From Fratercula arctica (taxonomy: Eukaryota; Chordata; Aves; Charadriiformes; Alcidae): a stretch of DNA of 64,000 nt. Below are positions 14,065 to 25,118 of this stretch, piece after piece (within the stretch, counting starts at the first letter, position 1; every line of letters begins with the position of its first letter). Location of the stretch: the NCBI GenBank assembly GCA_947846985.1, contig CANTUZ010000025.1:18970100-19034099 (forward strand). The letters are read 5' to 3'. A model generated the notes under the pieces. It saw only the letters and a list, made by a program, of their open reading frames with translations. It made no database searches and was not told where the DNA came from. Both the position numbers and the translations under genes were made by a program.

Positions 14065-16744
14065 ATGAGCTATCAGGACAGGACTGAGAAGTGTAATATT
14101 GTTAAGGAAATGAAAGATAAGCACTAAACTGGTAAGTCTTGCTTCTCTAACAGCTCTGAATCATTAACACCACAAAAGAGAAGCAATGAAGTCTTGAGAG
14201 TCACTTTGTAGGGCTGAAATGAATAATTTAGGAAAGCTACTGCCTGCTGTCTCCTTGTTATTAAATAGGCAATTGGAAATGACTGAAAATGACTGAGCAA
14301 TAAAGCAAAGGCTGTTGAAATAGGACCTTTGCACAGCTTTGTGCTTCTTTGCTTGAGCTGGAGTGTGCTGTTATATTTAACTGCAGGAGAAAACAATTTC
14401 TCTAACACTTAATCTGAATGCTTGGTTGGATACTTATCTATCCATATTGTTTCAATTGTCCTCTGTCAAACAACAGACCTAAAAGTTTGTTATACTAGCT
14501 GATATGCTGGTGATGTTTAATAATAGTACAAGCCATGAGCCAAGGTTTTCAATTATAGGGGTCTGGAGTTTGATCTCTAAACTTAGTGACAGTTAATTTT
14601 TTTCCCTAGTTTTCGGATTTACCTGCTAGAAAAAAATGGAATCTAATTTATTTGCATTACTCTCCATTGGTACTTTGTATAATCTCAATTTCAAGTACAC
14701 ATGAATTTGCTGTGAAAAATTGCTATCAGCCAGATTTCTTCACTGGGTATCCACGTAGTGTGGGATACGCTATGTTTTTTGCTACAGCCATTTCTGTCAG
14801 GAAACAAGGACTAATTCTGTGAGATGAGTTGAGCTGATAGCCTTTAGTTACAATTGCATAATTAAGTTTTACCAAAAAAGTTCTTATGTAATACTTCTTA
14901 ATTTCTTATGTAATATTTATATTCTTATGTAACATTTGCAATAACTAGTAACCCCAGCTTGGATGAAGTCCCTTCTGAGTAGCAGGCTGTGAGATGCGTG
15001 CAAATGCAACATATGGCTTGGAAATTTTAGTTAAAGGCCCTGATTCATTTCCACCTACTTTGATGCTAGACCGTGTCACTCAGGCTGGGGATCTTCTCAC
15101 AAACAGACTCTCTATAGTTTGTAGGAGGCAACTACCTTCAAAGGTGATAGCAATGCCAAATCCCCAAATGACAGGACAATGACCTTAACCTCAGTTAAAT
15201 TCCTAAAACTAGGCAAGTGAATCCAGGCCAAAAACATACAATGAGCAGGAGCTGTCATTAACTGAAGACAAAGGACTGAAGTCTTGTTAGGCAAAGCAAG
15301 AGCAATCACTACAAGTGATTGTAGTGATACAGTTGCTCATCTCAAAGCAAACAAACCTGGACATTAGGACTGGGTCATGGCTGTAACCCAGACACCTTCA
15401 TATGAATGAGTGGAAAAAACAGTAGACAACTGAAAGCGTCTAAACCCCAGCAATGTTCTGAAAAATGGGGATATCCTCCGATGGAGCACAAGCATTAATA
15501 TTAAAAGAAGAAAAGCAGCATCTGAGCTGTTCATAGCTCTAGCATTTGGTACCCAGCTAAAATCCATTGCCAAGGATTGCTGCATATTCTGCTTCCCTGC
15601 TGCATCTAGTGAAAAATATAGGCCTACATTTCACGACTTTTTTTGAGGGCACGCATGGGAACAAAGTGCAGTTATGAGCCAAAACCTAATGGAAGGCCAG
15701 CCAAAAACAGAAGTTGCTTGAAAACAGGTAATTCTGCATGCTAGAAAAGTGCTATTTCTTCATCTCTACAACTCTCTTTTTCAGCATGAGCACTAGCAAT
15801 TTCCATTCTTCTCTCCTTATTGTGTGCACAGCAAACCACAGGGATAATGCTTACTTACCCCTCAGGGAGGTTGTGAAGATTAATTAGTTAATGTTCTCGA
15901 TGCATGTCAAGGATTAAAACTTCAGTGTAAGTACTAAGCATTTGTGTATTCATAGACACCAGAAATATGTATTCTCTACAGGAAAGATGAAAGGTAGAAC
16001 TGTTTTCGAGCCGAGTCCAATTTCCAGATGTGAAACTCTTATCCTATAGAAAGCCTACAAAATCACACTTTAATAGTTGAGCTATTTAGAGAAAATATTG
16101 TATAAAACATCCAAATGCCTATTTTTGCTTTTGAACCTGGATGAAGAAATCACTGAAAAGCTGCTTATTCCATTAGGAGAAAAGAAAGAAAAGATGAGTT
16201 GTGTCGGTTAGTGAGATTATAGTGGAAATCATGGGAAGAAAATGTTGCACTTGGAGTTTATAATGCAAAGAGTATTTAGGATAAAGATCCTAAATTTTTC
16301 CCCCAGAATCCTGCCACTTATTTCATACTGTTCATTTTGTATAGTAGGTCTTGATCTAAACCTTAGTAAAGGCACTGGATCTTTCTGCTGGTTGCAGTTG
16401 TTTATGGTTAAAACTCTATTTTGCCTGAAGCAAAAAGAGGAAATTTGGACATTTTTCTCAGATTGAAGAGAAATAAAGAATTAAAAATAAATGTTAAACT
16501 ATATTACTGTGTGAAATGATGAAGATAAAATCAAATTTATTTTGCACTATAATGCCATAAACTGTTTTTGACAGCCTTAAAACAAATGGTCTAGGAATGC
16601 CTCTTCCAATATTTACTGTTTCAGAAGTTATTCTGTAGTGGGGATTTCGGTTATTATCATGAAAGAGTCACTAGATTACTTATACATGCACATAAATAAA
16701 TATATACACCACTGTATGCATATACATAAAAAATGCTCATACAG
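14065..16744. other. Unique AT-rich DNA
   Basis: No gene recognised. A perfect small hairpin occurs at 15305-15328 (10-base arms, 4-base loop). It lacks a following T-run on either strand that would suggest a small RNA gene. Confidence 0.5.
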
Positions 16745-16880
16745 ACATACATACATATATATAAACCTAAGATTCACATATATAGACAAATACACACATA
16801 CATATATGTGTGTATGGGGGTATATGTGTATAGACCTATATGAGTCTTAGGTTTATATATGTGTACATTTGTATGTATGT
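16745..16880. repeat. Imperfect AT/TG-rich palindrome
   Basis: Arms at about 16745-16800 and 16827-16880 are reverse complements with a few mismatches and a G-run loop between them. Both arms carry the non-microsatellite core AACCTAAGAYTCA (top strand at left, complement at right) inside CATA/TGTA repeats. The core shows this is more than two simple TA/CA microsatellites meeting. It could extrude as a cruciform. Confidence 0.7.
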
Positions 16881-19023
16881 GTTTATGTATGAGCTATCAA
16901 AACTTAAGTCCGTTGTGCTTAAAAATGTGAAGGAAAATAGAAGACATATCTGGATGTCTTTGGGAAGCAAGCTTCCTAAGAGAGGAAAAACTTGAGGAAA
17001 AAATTCTAACCTTAAATCTCACTCCCTAAATTGAAGTGTATAAAGCAAAATATAATCTTTGTGCTTGGTGAAAAGGACAAAGTCTCAAATCCTTGTTCTG
17101 CATCATAATGTAAAGCCAATTCTGATACCAAGTTTTCCAGAGGGTTTTGGCTTTGTTATCTTTGAAATTGCTTGGAGGAAGACCTGTTCTAGCCTCATGG
17201 GAGTGGGGAGTCCAGGTAAGTCACGGTTCTCAAAGTTGTTATTCTATATAACAATAATAACAGTTTCCTAGTGAATATAAGAATAATTATTCAGAAGTAC
17301 TGATTTTTGATGACAGACTGTGTGGTTGTGGTCAAAAACAACTAGAAGAATTAGGACTTTTTGGATTAAAATAACATCTTCTACTGTGTTTCTTTTTACT
17401 AGCTTTGTAAATCAAAATTAGGTTTATCTTGGATCAAATATGGTCAAAATAACAGTGAACTAAATTCTGTATTAGATTATAGGAGATATCAAACTGTCCT
17501 GATTTTTGTTTTCCTTGGAGATCTGAAGAAAGTTTTTGCAGGAATATAATTTGGACATAAGGTAGAAAGGGAGATAAGCATAATTTTTTTACTTGTAAAT
17601 GAAGCCAGATTATGTTAAAGTGCAAAGGACAACAGGGAATCATGAACAGCAGTGTTATATATTCTTTTTTTTCTAACGCATATCTACTAAAATTTGTAAA
17701 AGAGTAATATCAGAGACCAGTGAAACTCATACTGCAGAGTTCTCAAAGGACTTGCAAATTTGTGAATTTTCCCGGTCTCTAATGTGTGATTCAGTTACGG
17801 GGACTGCATATTTTTAGAAGATTTTCTAGCTAGAGAAGCAATCGTGCTATATAAATCATTAAGTGTTTGTGAAATGGCAGTGCCCTGAGGGATTTTCTTC
17901 CGAACAATTAATGCTCTTTCCCTCATTTTTCTTTTCTGTAAAGAATCAGAAAAAAAATGAAAGTGCCGTATTTTATGGGTGATTTCAAGATACTTTGCCT
18001 TTGTTATTACTGCTCTATTTGTTTATTATTGATGACTTCTCCAAGTCAAAATCAAGCAAGTCTAAACCAATAACTTTTTTTTCTACCAACTCTGCCATTA
18101 TTTTGCGCCTATAGGACAGCTTCTGCATGTGGAGATTGGTCATTCTTAGACAAGAACTACTTCCTTGAAAAGATTATATTACTGAGACGAACAGAGTCTA
18201 TATCTGCCCAAAATGCCAACAAAAGATTTCCACTGTCATTTTCTACCTTCAGGAAACCAAGAATGATAAGTGCTGTACTGAAATGCTGACATGTACCTGG
18301 ACCCAACAGCACCCTAAATCTGTAGCCAAAACCAGAGAGAACTGAATAGAGAACTGGATACAGAGAAGTCAAAACCTTCTTAAATAGCTTACATAAGTGG
18401 TTGAATTATGAGGACTGAACTTCTAGCCTCAAAACACAGCAAAAGGGAAACATGAGCCGTAGCATTAACAGACTAAAATGGGAATGTGTAAAACTAAAAT
18501 AAAATGAAATGCAAAAGCAGACTTTGTGCTTTTGAAGTGCCCAGTAGCACAGGTGCCCTCAATGTCACCAAAACTAAGATGCCTTTGTAGGGTCATAAGC
18601 AAAAAGCAAACCCGGAACTGCCCATCCTGCACAGATGAAAGCCAAGGGCTTATGTTCATACATTTCTTCACATTCTCCATGTTTTTCCTAGGAATAATAC
18701 ATATAAGGTGAGACAGAGCAAAGGTGAATTAGTGGTCTGCACCAAAGTAGGGAAGGACCTGATCAGTATGCAAGAAAAAATTACAGTGTAGTTGGACAAA
18801 TGACTATATGATCTGATACTGATGAGAAACCACTCACATGCTGGTCAGCCCTGCTGTATTCAGAACTGGCTGAAATTTGCATCAGTGACAGTAGACCAGC
18901 CTGCTGGGAAGAAGCTCTCACCAGAAGCCTAAGAACTAAATCAAGTATCATCAGAAACTCATACAGCAATTGTAAGCTGCTATACGTACCCGAGCAGATG
19001 CCCACCCCTTTAAGCACAGATCA
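16881..19023. other. Unique AT-rich DNA
   Basis: No gene, domain or repeat family recognised in either strand. In particular, the bases just left of 19024 do not look like a continuation of the env fragment at 19845-20015. Confidence 0.5.
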
Positions 19024-19844
19024 TCATAGAATGGAGTGGGTTGGAAGGGACCCTAAAGATCATCTAGTTCCAATCCCCTGCCATGGGCAGGTGTCATGGT
19101 TAGGGCCAGGTTGGCCAATGACAAGATGACAGATGCTCTCCCCCACCTCTCGCTCCAAAGAAAGGAAGAAGAGAGATAAAGAGAATTATGAGTTCAGAAA
19201 AAACTAAGCTACTTTAATGAAAAATTAATAATAAAATACAAAAAGAAATAATGAAATAGACACAATATATACAAAACCATAACAAGCTCTCAGGGAGATG
19301 TCACTGGCAAGCACTGGGAAAGTTCCAGACTGGACTCAGTGACCAATGGGAACTGGATTCCAGAACACACTGATGGGGATCAAAAGTAGATGAACTGACA
19401 GGGTCCTCCTCAGACATCAGTCACCGATGAAAGAGAGCCACTGATGAAAGAGAGCCACTGAAAATGAAGCCAAGCTGATCCCTTTGATCCCTCAGCTCTT
19501 ATACTGAGCATGGCAGATGGGATGGAATACCCTATTGGTCAGTGTTGGGTCACCTGACCTGTCCACTCCTCCCCACAGGTGCAACCCCTCCACAGGGTAA
19601 ACAACCAAGTTAGCTGACCCTAGTTGCCACAGCAACAAGTATAGGCAAGAGCCTCTCTCACTGAACAGAAAGTTGGCTCTGTTCCACCCCAAACCAGGAC
19701 AGCAGGGACACTTTCCACTAGACCAGGTTGCTTAAAGCCCCATCCCAGCCTTTCCTCATAAGGGAGATGCTCCAGTCCCTCAATCATCTTTGTTGCCCTA
19801 TGCTGGACTCTCTCCAGTAGTTCCCTGTCTCTCTTGGTGCCTTG
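19024..19844 (-). mobile_element. CR1 LINE tail split by a solo LTR
   Basis: The CR1 3' end (19024-19091) and the next part of the same element (19702-19844, the ORF2 end with [23 protein letters not shown] in frame) are separated by the LTR at 19092-19701. Removing the LTR and one copy of its 5-base duplication makes the CR1 continuous. The 5' end of the CR1 meets env-like ERV sequence at about 19845. Confidence 0.9.
19092..19701 (-). mobile_element. Solo LTR with 5-bp target duplication
   Basis: The LTR of 610 bases starts TGTC and ends GACA, a perfect 4-base terminal inversion. It is flanked by GCAGG at 19087-19091 and again at 19702-19706. On the minus strand a TATAAGA box lies at 19497-19503, preceded by a CCAAT-like element, so transcription would run leftward. 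It belongs to the same group as the LTR at 56892-57604. A 17-base unit is duplicated near 19427-19460 in the U3 region. It was clearly inserted after the CR1. Confidence 0.93.
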
Positions 19845-20015
19845 GATCATCCTGTTGAATTCACTAGTCATTAGTGGCACTCCCACTAGGCACGTCATGA
19901 ATGGATTTGTAGCTGTGGCTGTGCTAAGACACAGCATATCTTGTCCCGTCACATTAGCCAGAGTTACCCAGATGTTTTGATCATGGGGGTAGTGTGTTCG
20001 CAAGTACCTATTCAA
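19845..20015 (-). pseudogene. env: ERV env fragment, N-terminal surface subunit
   Basis: An open stretch just downstream of integrase in element order encodes NIWVTLANVTGQ followed by a Cys-containing segment ending in TCLVGVP. It includes an N-glycosylation site (NVT). The arrangement resembles the N-terminal surface region of alpharetrovirus-like Env proteins of birds. The frame runs by chance into CR1 sequence at about 19844. The rest of env (receptor-binding core, furin site, fusion and membrane segments) is missing, so no functional glycoprotein is possible. The assignment rests on short motifs, so it is moderate. Confidence 0.5.
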
Positions 20016-20163
20016 CGATATAAACAGTAGAAATGGTTAGAGTCCGTCCCCCCTCTTTTTTTTTTTTTTTAGTCTCTGCATCGTAATTGCTGAGCAGGCA
20101 CACGTAGCCACTGTGCTTCTCCTGGTACCGCTAACGTGACTGCCTGTGTGTCATCAGCTGCCG
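20016..20163 (-). other. ERV pol-env junction with long A run
   Basis: Between integrase and env, the minus strand has a run of about 18 A followed by a G-run (plus strand 20050-20073). It may be a mutated purine-rich segment or a homopolymer expansion. No env signal sequence could be delimited with confidence. Confidence 0.4.
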
Positions 20164-20874
20164 CTACTTCAGCTGCAATCTTATCAGCCTAATGTGTTGG
20201 TTTTTCATGAGCAATAAGGGTGTCTGATCTGCTAGCACCACGTGATTGTTTAAGATCCTCACAGCAGTAGACAAGTGCTCTACCCATCGGGTATATTTTC
20301 CCTCTCCTAGTCTCCGTAGTTGTTGTTTTAGCATGCCATTTAAACGTACTACAAGGCCTGCACCTTGCGGGTGATATGGCAGGTGCCATACCCATTGTAC
20401 CTCCCACTCAGTAGCCCATTGAGATACCTTGTTATTTTTAAAATGAGATCCATTGTCCGATTGCATTTCAATTGGAGTTCCATAATACAGTTCAATGCTG
20501 CCTAGACAATGAATTGTGGTGTACACATTGGCATATCTGCTGGCTACAGCTACCAACACTCCAGAGTAGGTATCAACAGCCACACATATATATCGTTGTT
20601 GTCTATGTTCAGTTAGTGGTCCTATGTAATCAATTTGCCAAATTTCAGATGGTTGAAGGCCGCACTTTATGTGGCCTAGGGGCTGAGTGAACAATCGCAC
20701 CTTAAGCTGCAAGCATACCTCACATTGGTGTAATACTTCTGTCACTGCATCCTGAAGCAAGTGGACTCCGTGTTGTCGAGCCCATGCTAATGTAGCGTCC
20801 CTACCTGCATGCCCAGCCTTATCATGTGCCCACCGGGCCAGCTGTATTTGTTCATCCTTATTCTGTGTGGCTGA
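20164..20874 (-). pseudogene. pol: ERV integrase (catalytic Glu lost)
   Basis: Integrase inserts viral DNA into host DNA using a D,D-35-E site. The zinc-binding region (His pair, then CEVC) and the core with WQIDYIGPL and QSDNGSHF, holding the two catalytic Asp, are visible. The third position, expected Glu in the phrase GLV-E-R-NG, is Val (codon at 20347-20349). It shares a frame with RT/RNase H but is separated from it by an in-frame TGA at 20875-20877. The frame stops at 20164, before a full C-terminal domain. This copy would be inactive for integration. Confidence 0.85.
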
Positions 20875-22440
20875 TCACACTGCCACACGCGCCAGCTGAT
20901 CTACTTCAGCATTCCACCGCGTGGTTTCTGATTGTTCTCTAACGTGTGCGTTTACATGGAAAACATGCACTTCCCGAGTTTGTAAAAGATCCCAAATTCT
21001 TATCCAGTATTCTTTTCCCCAGACTTCCTTGCTACCAATGTGCCAGTCGTCTGTTTGCCATTTGCTTAACCAATTAACTAGTCCCTGAGCCACCGCCCAT
21101 GAATCCGTGTAAAGGTAACAAATGGTGTTTTCTGGAGTGGCTTCTATCGCCTGCCATGCAGCGATTAATTCTGCTAGCTGGCTACTTCCATTAGTACCCT
21201 CTATGGTTAGATGTGTTTTCGAAACTGGCTGGAGAGCTACTGCCCTCCACATCGGTTTAGCGTGTTTTATTCCTGCACTACCATCGGTGAACCAGGCATG
21301 TCGCTTTTGACTATCTGTGAGCTGCTCATATGGCACGCCCCAACGCCCAATTTGGTAATTATGCAAGTTATACTTCCCTTCGGCCTCACCTACAATGCCT
21401 TGACTCACTAATTCGTGTAACTGGTGTACGCCCTGAGTGACGGGTTTCGCACATTCTTGAATATACCATTTCATTTTTACAGTTGTGGATTCTTGAGCGT
21501 GTCCTATTTTATGACTAACTGTGGGCACTAAAGCCCACGAGACAATGGGTACTGCTGATCGCACTAGTACCTCATGCCCTATTGTCCTTTCTTCTGTATC
21601 TAATAGAGACCAATAGACTGCTAGTAATGCTTTTTCAAAGGCCATATACCTTTCTGCGGCTCCCATAAGCCTTCTTGACCAAAACCCTAGTGGTCGCCTG
21701 CGTCCCTCCTGTAATTGCCACAGACTCCACAGAGCCACATTCTGTTCTAAGGTTACTTGGAGTTCTACAGCTCCTGCTTGGATTGGGTGTAATTCCATGT
21801 GATGTTGAATAGTTTCCTTTACTTGCTCAAAAGCACGTTGCTGCTCATTGGTCCATTCAAAATGCGCCTTTTTCCTCGTGACTCTATATAGTGGCTTTAG
21901 TAGTACTGCCAGCCCTGGAATGTATGAACGCCAGTACCCGACTGCGCCTAAAATTCTCTGCACTCCCTTCTTATCAGCGGGTTGTGGCCAATTTTTTATA
22001 GTCTCTAATGCTTTTTTGGGTATGTGTTGTACCCCACGGTTCCAGACAGTCCCTAAATATTTTACTTCCTGTGCAGGTCCTTGAGTTTTCTTTGGGTTCA
22101 CTGCCCACCTGTCTTGTTTCAATAATTTAATAATTGCATCCAATTGGTTTTGGACTTGCTCAAAAGTCTGTCCCTGTACGAATATATCATCAATATATTG
22201 GAGAACTTGTACACCAGTCTTGGGTACAACCTTTTTTAATGTTTGATGTATAGCTTGATGGCAAAAGGTCGGGCTGTGCTTATAGCCTTGCGGTAGTCTG
22301 GTAAAAGTGCACTGATTGCCATTCCAGGTAAAAGCAAATTGATACTGAATTTCTGTAGGGATTGGTATAGTGAAAAATGCATTGGCCACATCTATAACAG
22401 CATACCATGTACCACTATGCGCTTGTATTTGATGCACCAA
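20875..22440 (-). pseudogene. pol: ERV reverse transcriptase-RNase H
   Basis: A 521-codon open stretch starts within the RT fingers/palm. It shows DVANAFFTIP (first catalytic Asp), LPQGYKHSP and the active-site motif YIDD at 22186-22197, then the thumb/connection, and RNase H with WFTDGSAG, LAELIAAW and YTDSWAVAQ. RNase H therefore keeps its catalytic Asp, Glu and Asp. The N-terminal RT portion lies in a different frame (22392-22946), so a frameshift near 22.40-22.44 kb separates the two. It is remarkably open for a truncated provirus, suggesting moderate age. Confidence 0.93.
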
Positions 22441-23032
22441 GGTACAGCTACTTCAGGTACAGCTGCTGTAATTGGTGGGGTATTTTTGTTTACAGCTCGG
22501 TAGTCCACTGTCATATGCCAGCTGCCATCAGGTTTCTTCACTGGCCATATAGGGCTATTAAACGGTGAATGGGTATATCTAACCACACCTGCTTCCAGCA
22601 ATTCATTGATTGTGTTCTGTATCTCTTCTAGTCCTCCTAGTATCTTATATTGTTTCATGTTCACAACCTGGGATGCAATAGGTATAGGAGCTGGGTCCTG
22701 AACTTTGCCCACCATGATGGCTCGAGAATGGAGCCATCGGGTGGTGCCAAAAGCCCGTAATGGCCCTTCTAGTAGCATAGTCGTCCCCTTCAGTATGTCC
22801 ATCCCGAGAATATATTCTCCAATCTTGGCCACTAATACCTGGTAAACTCGGGGGTCCCAATCTCCAATCTGTAATTTTAATTTGATCAAGGTGCCTATCA
22901 CTGGTTGATCCCCCAACCCCCATACCGGGCTGGTAGTGCCCCTCATTTTCTGTGGATTCCCGTGTATAATTGTGACCTCCGCTCCCGTATCTACTAATGC
23001 CTTGACCCCTTGCTTATTGGTAGAAGACCATC
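22392..23032 (-). pseudogene. pro: ERV protease and N-terminal RT
   Basis: The aspartic protease signature ALVDTGAEVTI (DTG at 22983-22991) lies near the start, followed by YILGMDIL typical of the retroviral protease C-terminal part. Then comes the RT N-terminus with FNSPIWPVKKPDGSWHMTVDYRAVN. An in-frame TGA lies just upstream, near 23035. The frame is the same as gag (23457-24164) but differs from the downstream RT. The frame breaks at about 22.4 kb, so gag-pro-pol cannot be made whole. Confidence 0.88.
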
Positions 23033-23456
23033 ATATGATACAGTGAGTAAAGGATCGAGGGTCATATCGTAATACACGGCAATCCAGCACGGGGACTTGG
23101 TCTAACCTTCAGTCCTCTTTGAGGTGCCGTTGCACCTCCCTTGCATCTTTCCATGGATACAGGGAGGGCTCGACCTCTGGGGGCACAGATGGCTGAGCTG
23201 CCCCAAAAGACAGGATAGCTGGATGCCCCAATGATATTTCTGTAAATTTCTGAGAAAGGGAGGCTGCATCATCTGCCCCCTGCCCTCCATAAGCAATGTT
23301 TCATATCTTTTTCTGGTGCGTTTCCTGTGCTAGCCATCTTAACACATGCAAGGGTTCCCCGTCTATCTCCCTGTGGTCTAATCCCCATTCTACTAACAGG
23401 CTAAACAGTTTTTTACGCTCCCCTAGGTTGCTATCATCCCTACGGGGTGGCCGTGA

Positions 23457-24164
23457 TTACTGTTTCCCTTTATCTCCTTTCCCACTAGTACTGTCCAGTT
23501 GGTTTAGTTTTTCAATTATTTGTTCAATAGGGTTCTCCTGTTTAGCCAACAAAATAGGAATCAAATACGGCTTCCACCCCTTCGGGCATCCTTCCAATAT
23601 GATGTTCCGGATGCTGGGGGTTAATGGCTGCTGCAAATACAATTCAGGTGACCCCATCAACATGGCTAGTTTCATGCCTTCTGTTTTTAACAACCTGCAG
23701 GCTTGCTGTAAGGTTGTCCATTCACGTGGACCAGGAGGCCAGGCCCCATCATTAGTGTACCAATCGGACACACCATCTGCCACCACTTCCACGATATTTC
23801 TCGGATTTTCACCTACGCATCTTAAAGCAGACTGTACGTAGGGTTCCAGGGTAAAAGCCGTAAACTTTTTTACATCTACCCCATCTACCAAAACAGTATC
23901 TCCTCCCTCCTCCATTAATCGCACTAACCAATTCTGTGGTCTTTCGCCAGGCTTCTGTTTATATTTTTCCAGTAGATTCTTTATTTCTTCGGGACTGAAG
24001 TCATTTAACTCATCTCTACGGAGCTGTTGCCCATTTCCCTCCATAAAGAGTTTATGTTTAAACACTGGGGCTGCTCGCACACCCACCTCGGGGGGTGTGT
24101 GTTTTTTCCCCTGTGTGGTCCTGATCCTCCTCATCACTATCGCTCGTGTCCCAAATATTTCCAT
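23457..24164 (-). pseudogene. gag: ERV gag, capsid region
   Basis: A 235-codon frame includes a segment resembling a retroviral capsid, with WTTLQQACRLL and KPGERPQNWLVRLMEEGG, followed by a charged tail ending in a TAA stop at 23457-23459. Beyond the stop the same frame continues toward protease, interrupted by further stops, so gag and pro-pol are collinear in frame. No CCHC zinc knuckle was found in the open part or between gag and protease. The product would be a structural protein. Assignment comes from position and motifs rather than from strong sequence identity. Confidence 0.75.
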
Positions 24165-24690
24165 CCCATGTCTCGGGGTCCCAATTGGGATTCTTCACAA
24201 TCGCCCGTACGCGCTGTCCGATGTCTCTTTCCCTATTTTCCTTTTTCTGTTGCTTTCTCGCAGCGCGTACAGCATACTTTTGTGCTAACGCAGCACATTT
24301 CCCTTCTAGTTGTTCCTGTTGTTTTTCCTTATCATGGCTGACATAAAAGTCTGCCTTTGCAACAAGAGCTCACCCTTAAGTTTCTCATTCTCCTGCAAAG
24401 CATCTTGTAGATTTTGGCTCAACTCCTTTTCCCGGTCAACCATGATTTTATAGACAACCAGCCATATTCCCTGCATGGGTGAGCCATTCCCGAGACCATA
24501 AGCGTGTCGGCTGGTGAAACCCCCCCCAATATTTCAGGACTTCCATTGGTTCTACATCCCCCCAGGGTTCCGGCCCCACACAAGTGCAGGTTTCCCACTT
24601 ATCCCACAAGGTACACCATGGCTCCACGGTCCACCCTGGTCTATCTACCTGGGGCACACTCGCCTCCTCCTTGTCCTTACACCTAAACAT
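24165..24690 (-). pseudogene. gag: ERV gag N-terminal region, frameshifted
   Basis: A Trp-rich open frame at 24448-24690 starts with MFRCKDKEEAS and is followed in element order by a charged heptad-like stretch (DREKELSQNLQDALQENEKL) that predicts a coiled coil. Its frame differs from the capsid frame, so at least one frameshift lies between. Position between leader and capsid suggests the matrix-side part of Gag. I do not recognise the exact family. Confidence 0.55.
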
Positions 24691-25096
24691 TGTGTATATA
24701 CAAACTCTTCGCGTGACAGAGTGTCAGCCCTAGTCGCGTACGAGAACAGTACCACACTGGGCAGAACACTGGTTCAAGCGGAGTCACCTAACGACACTGC
24801 ACACAACAAAAAACAAACAGTAGCACAGATCCTGATCAGCAGGTATAAGCTGGCGCCCACACACCCTTACACAGCAGACATACAAAAACATCACTTCTAT
24901 CTTGGGGAGACAATGCTCAAATCATGGGCGGTTCCAGCCCCCCCATACAGGGACGGCGCAATCTTGGGGCAGCTATGCTCTCTACTGACCAAGCTCCATC
25001 CACTATTCACCGGTGTGGGGGACAGCGCGATCTTGGTGTGGCTGTGTACTCCACTGAGCAAGCCCCGTCCACTATTCACTGGTTTGTATTATTGGA
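24691..25096 (-). other. ERV 5' leader
   Basis: Untranslated leader between primer site and gag. It holds two tandem copies of a roughly 69-base unit (24951-25019 and 25020-25088) directly after the primer site in element order. Leaders of retroviruses usually carry the packaging signal, but that function is only inferred here. Confidence 0.6.
24951..25088. repeat. Two-copy 69-bp tandem repeat in ERV leader
   Basis: The copies begin GGACGGCGCAATCTTGG and GGACAGCGCGATCTTGG and stay alignable through CCACTATTCAC. Several substitutions separate them, so the duplication is not recent. Confidence 0.8.
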
Positions 25097-25114
25097 ATCC
25101 CATCCTCATCGCTA
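25097..25114 (-). promoter_or_regulatory. Primer-binding site, tRNA-Ser type
   Basis: On the minus strand, four bases after the LTR, the site reads TAGCGATGAGGATGGGAT and continues TCCAA. This closely matches the complement of the 3' end of eukaryotic tRNA-Ser, with an A for G in the initial TGG and another transition. The tRNA would prime minus-strand DNA synthesis. The spacing to the LTR is right for a primer site. Confidence 0.8.
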
Positions 25115-25118
25115 ATTA

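Noticed and set aside
15305..15328. Small RNA hairpin or terminator
   Set aside because: Ten-base arms alone are common by chance in 64 kb and there is no supporting context.
18781..19017. Continuation of env left of the CR1
   Set aside because: Translation in the minus frames shows no env-like features, so the env is truncated and not merely split by the CR1.
19620..20015. Env-CR1 fusion protein
   Set aside because: The frame crosses an element junction and an LTR edge by chance.
25092..25118. tRNA-Ser gene
   Set aside because: Only the 3' end of a tRNA-like sequence is present and its place beside an LTR explains it as a primer-binding site.
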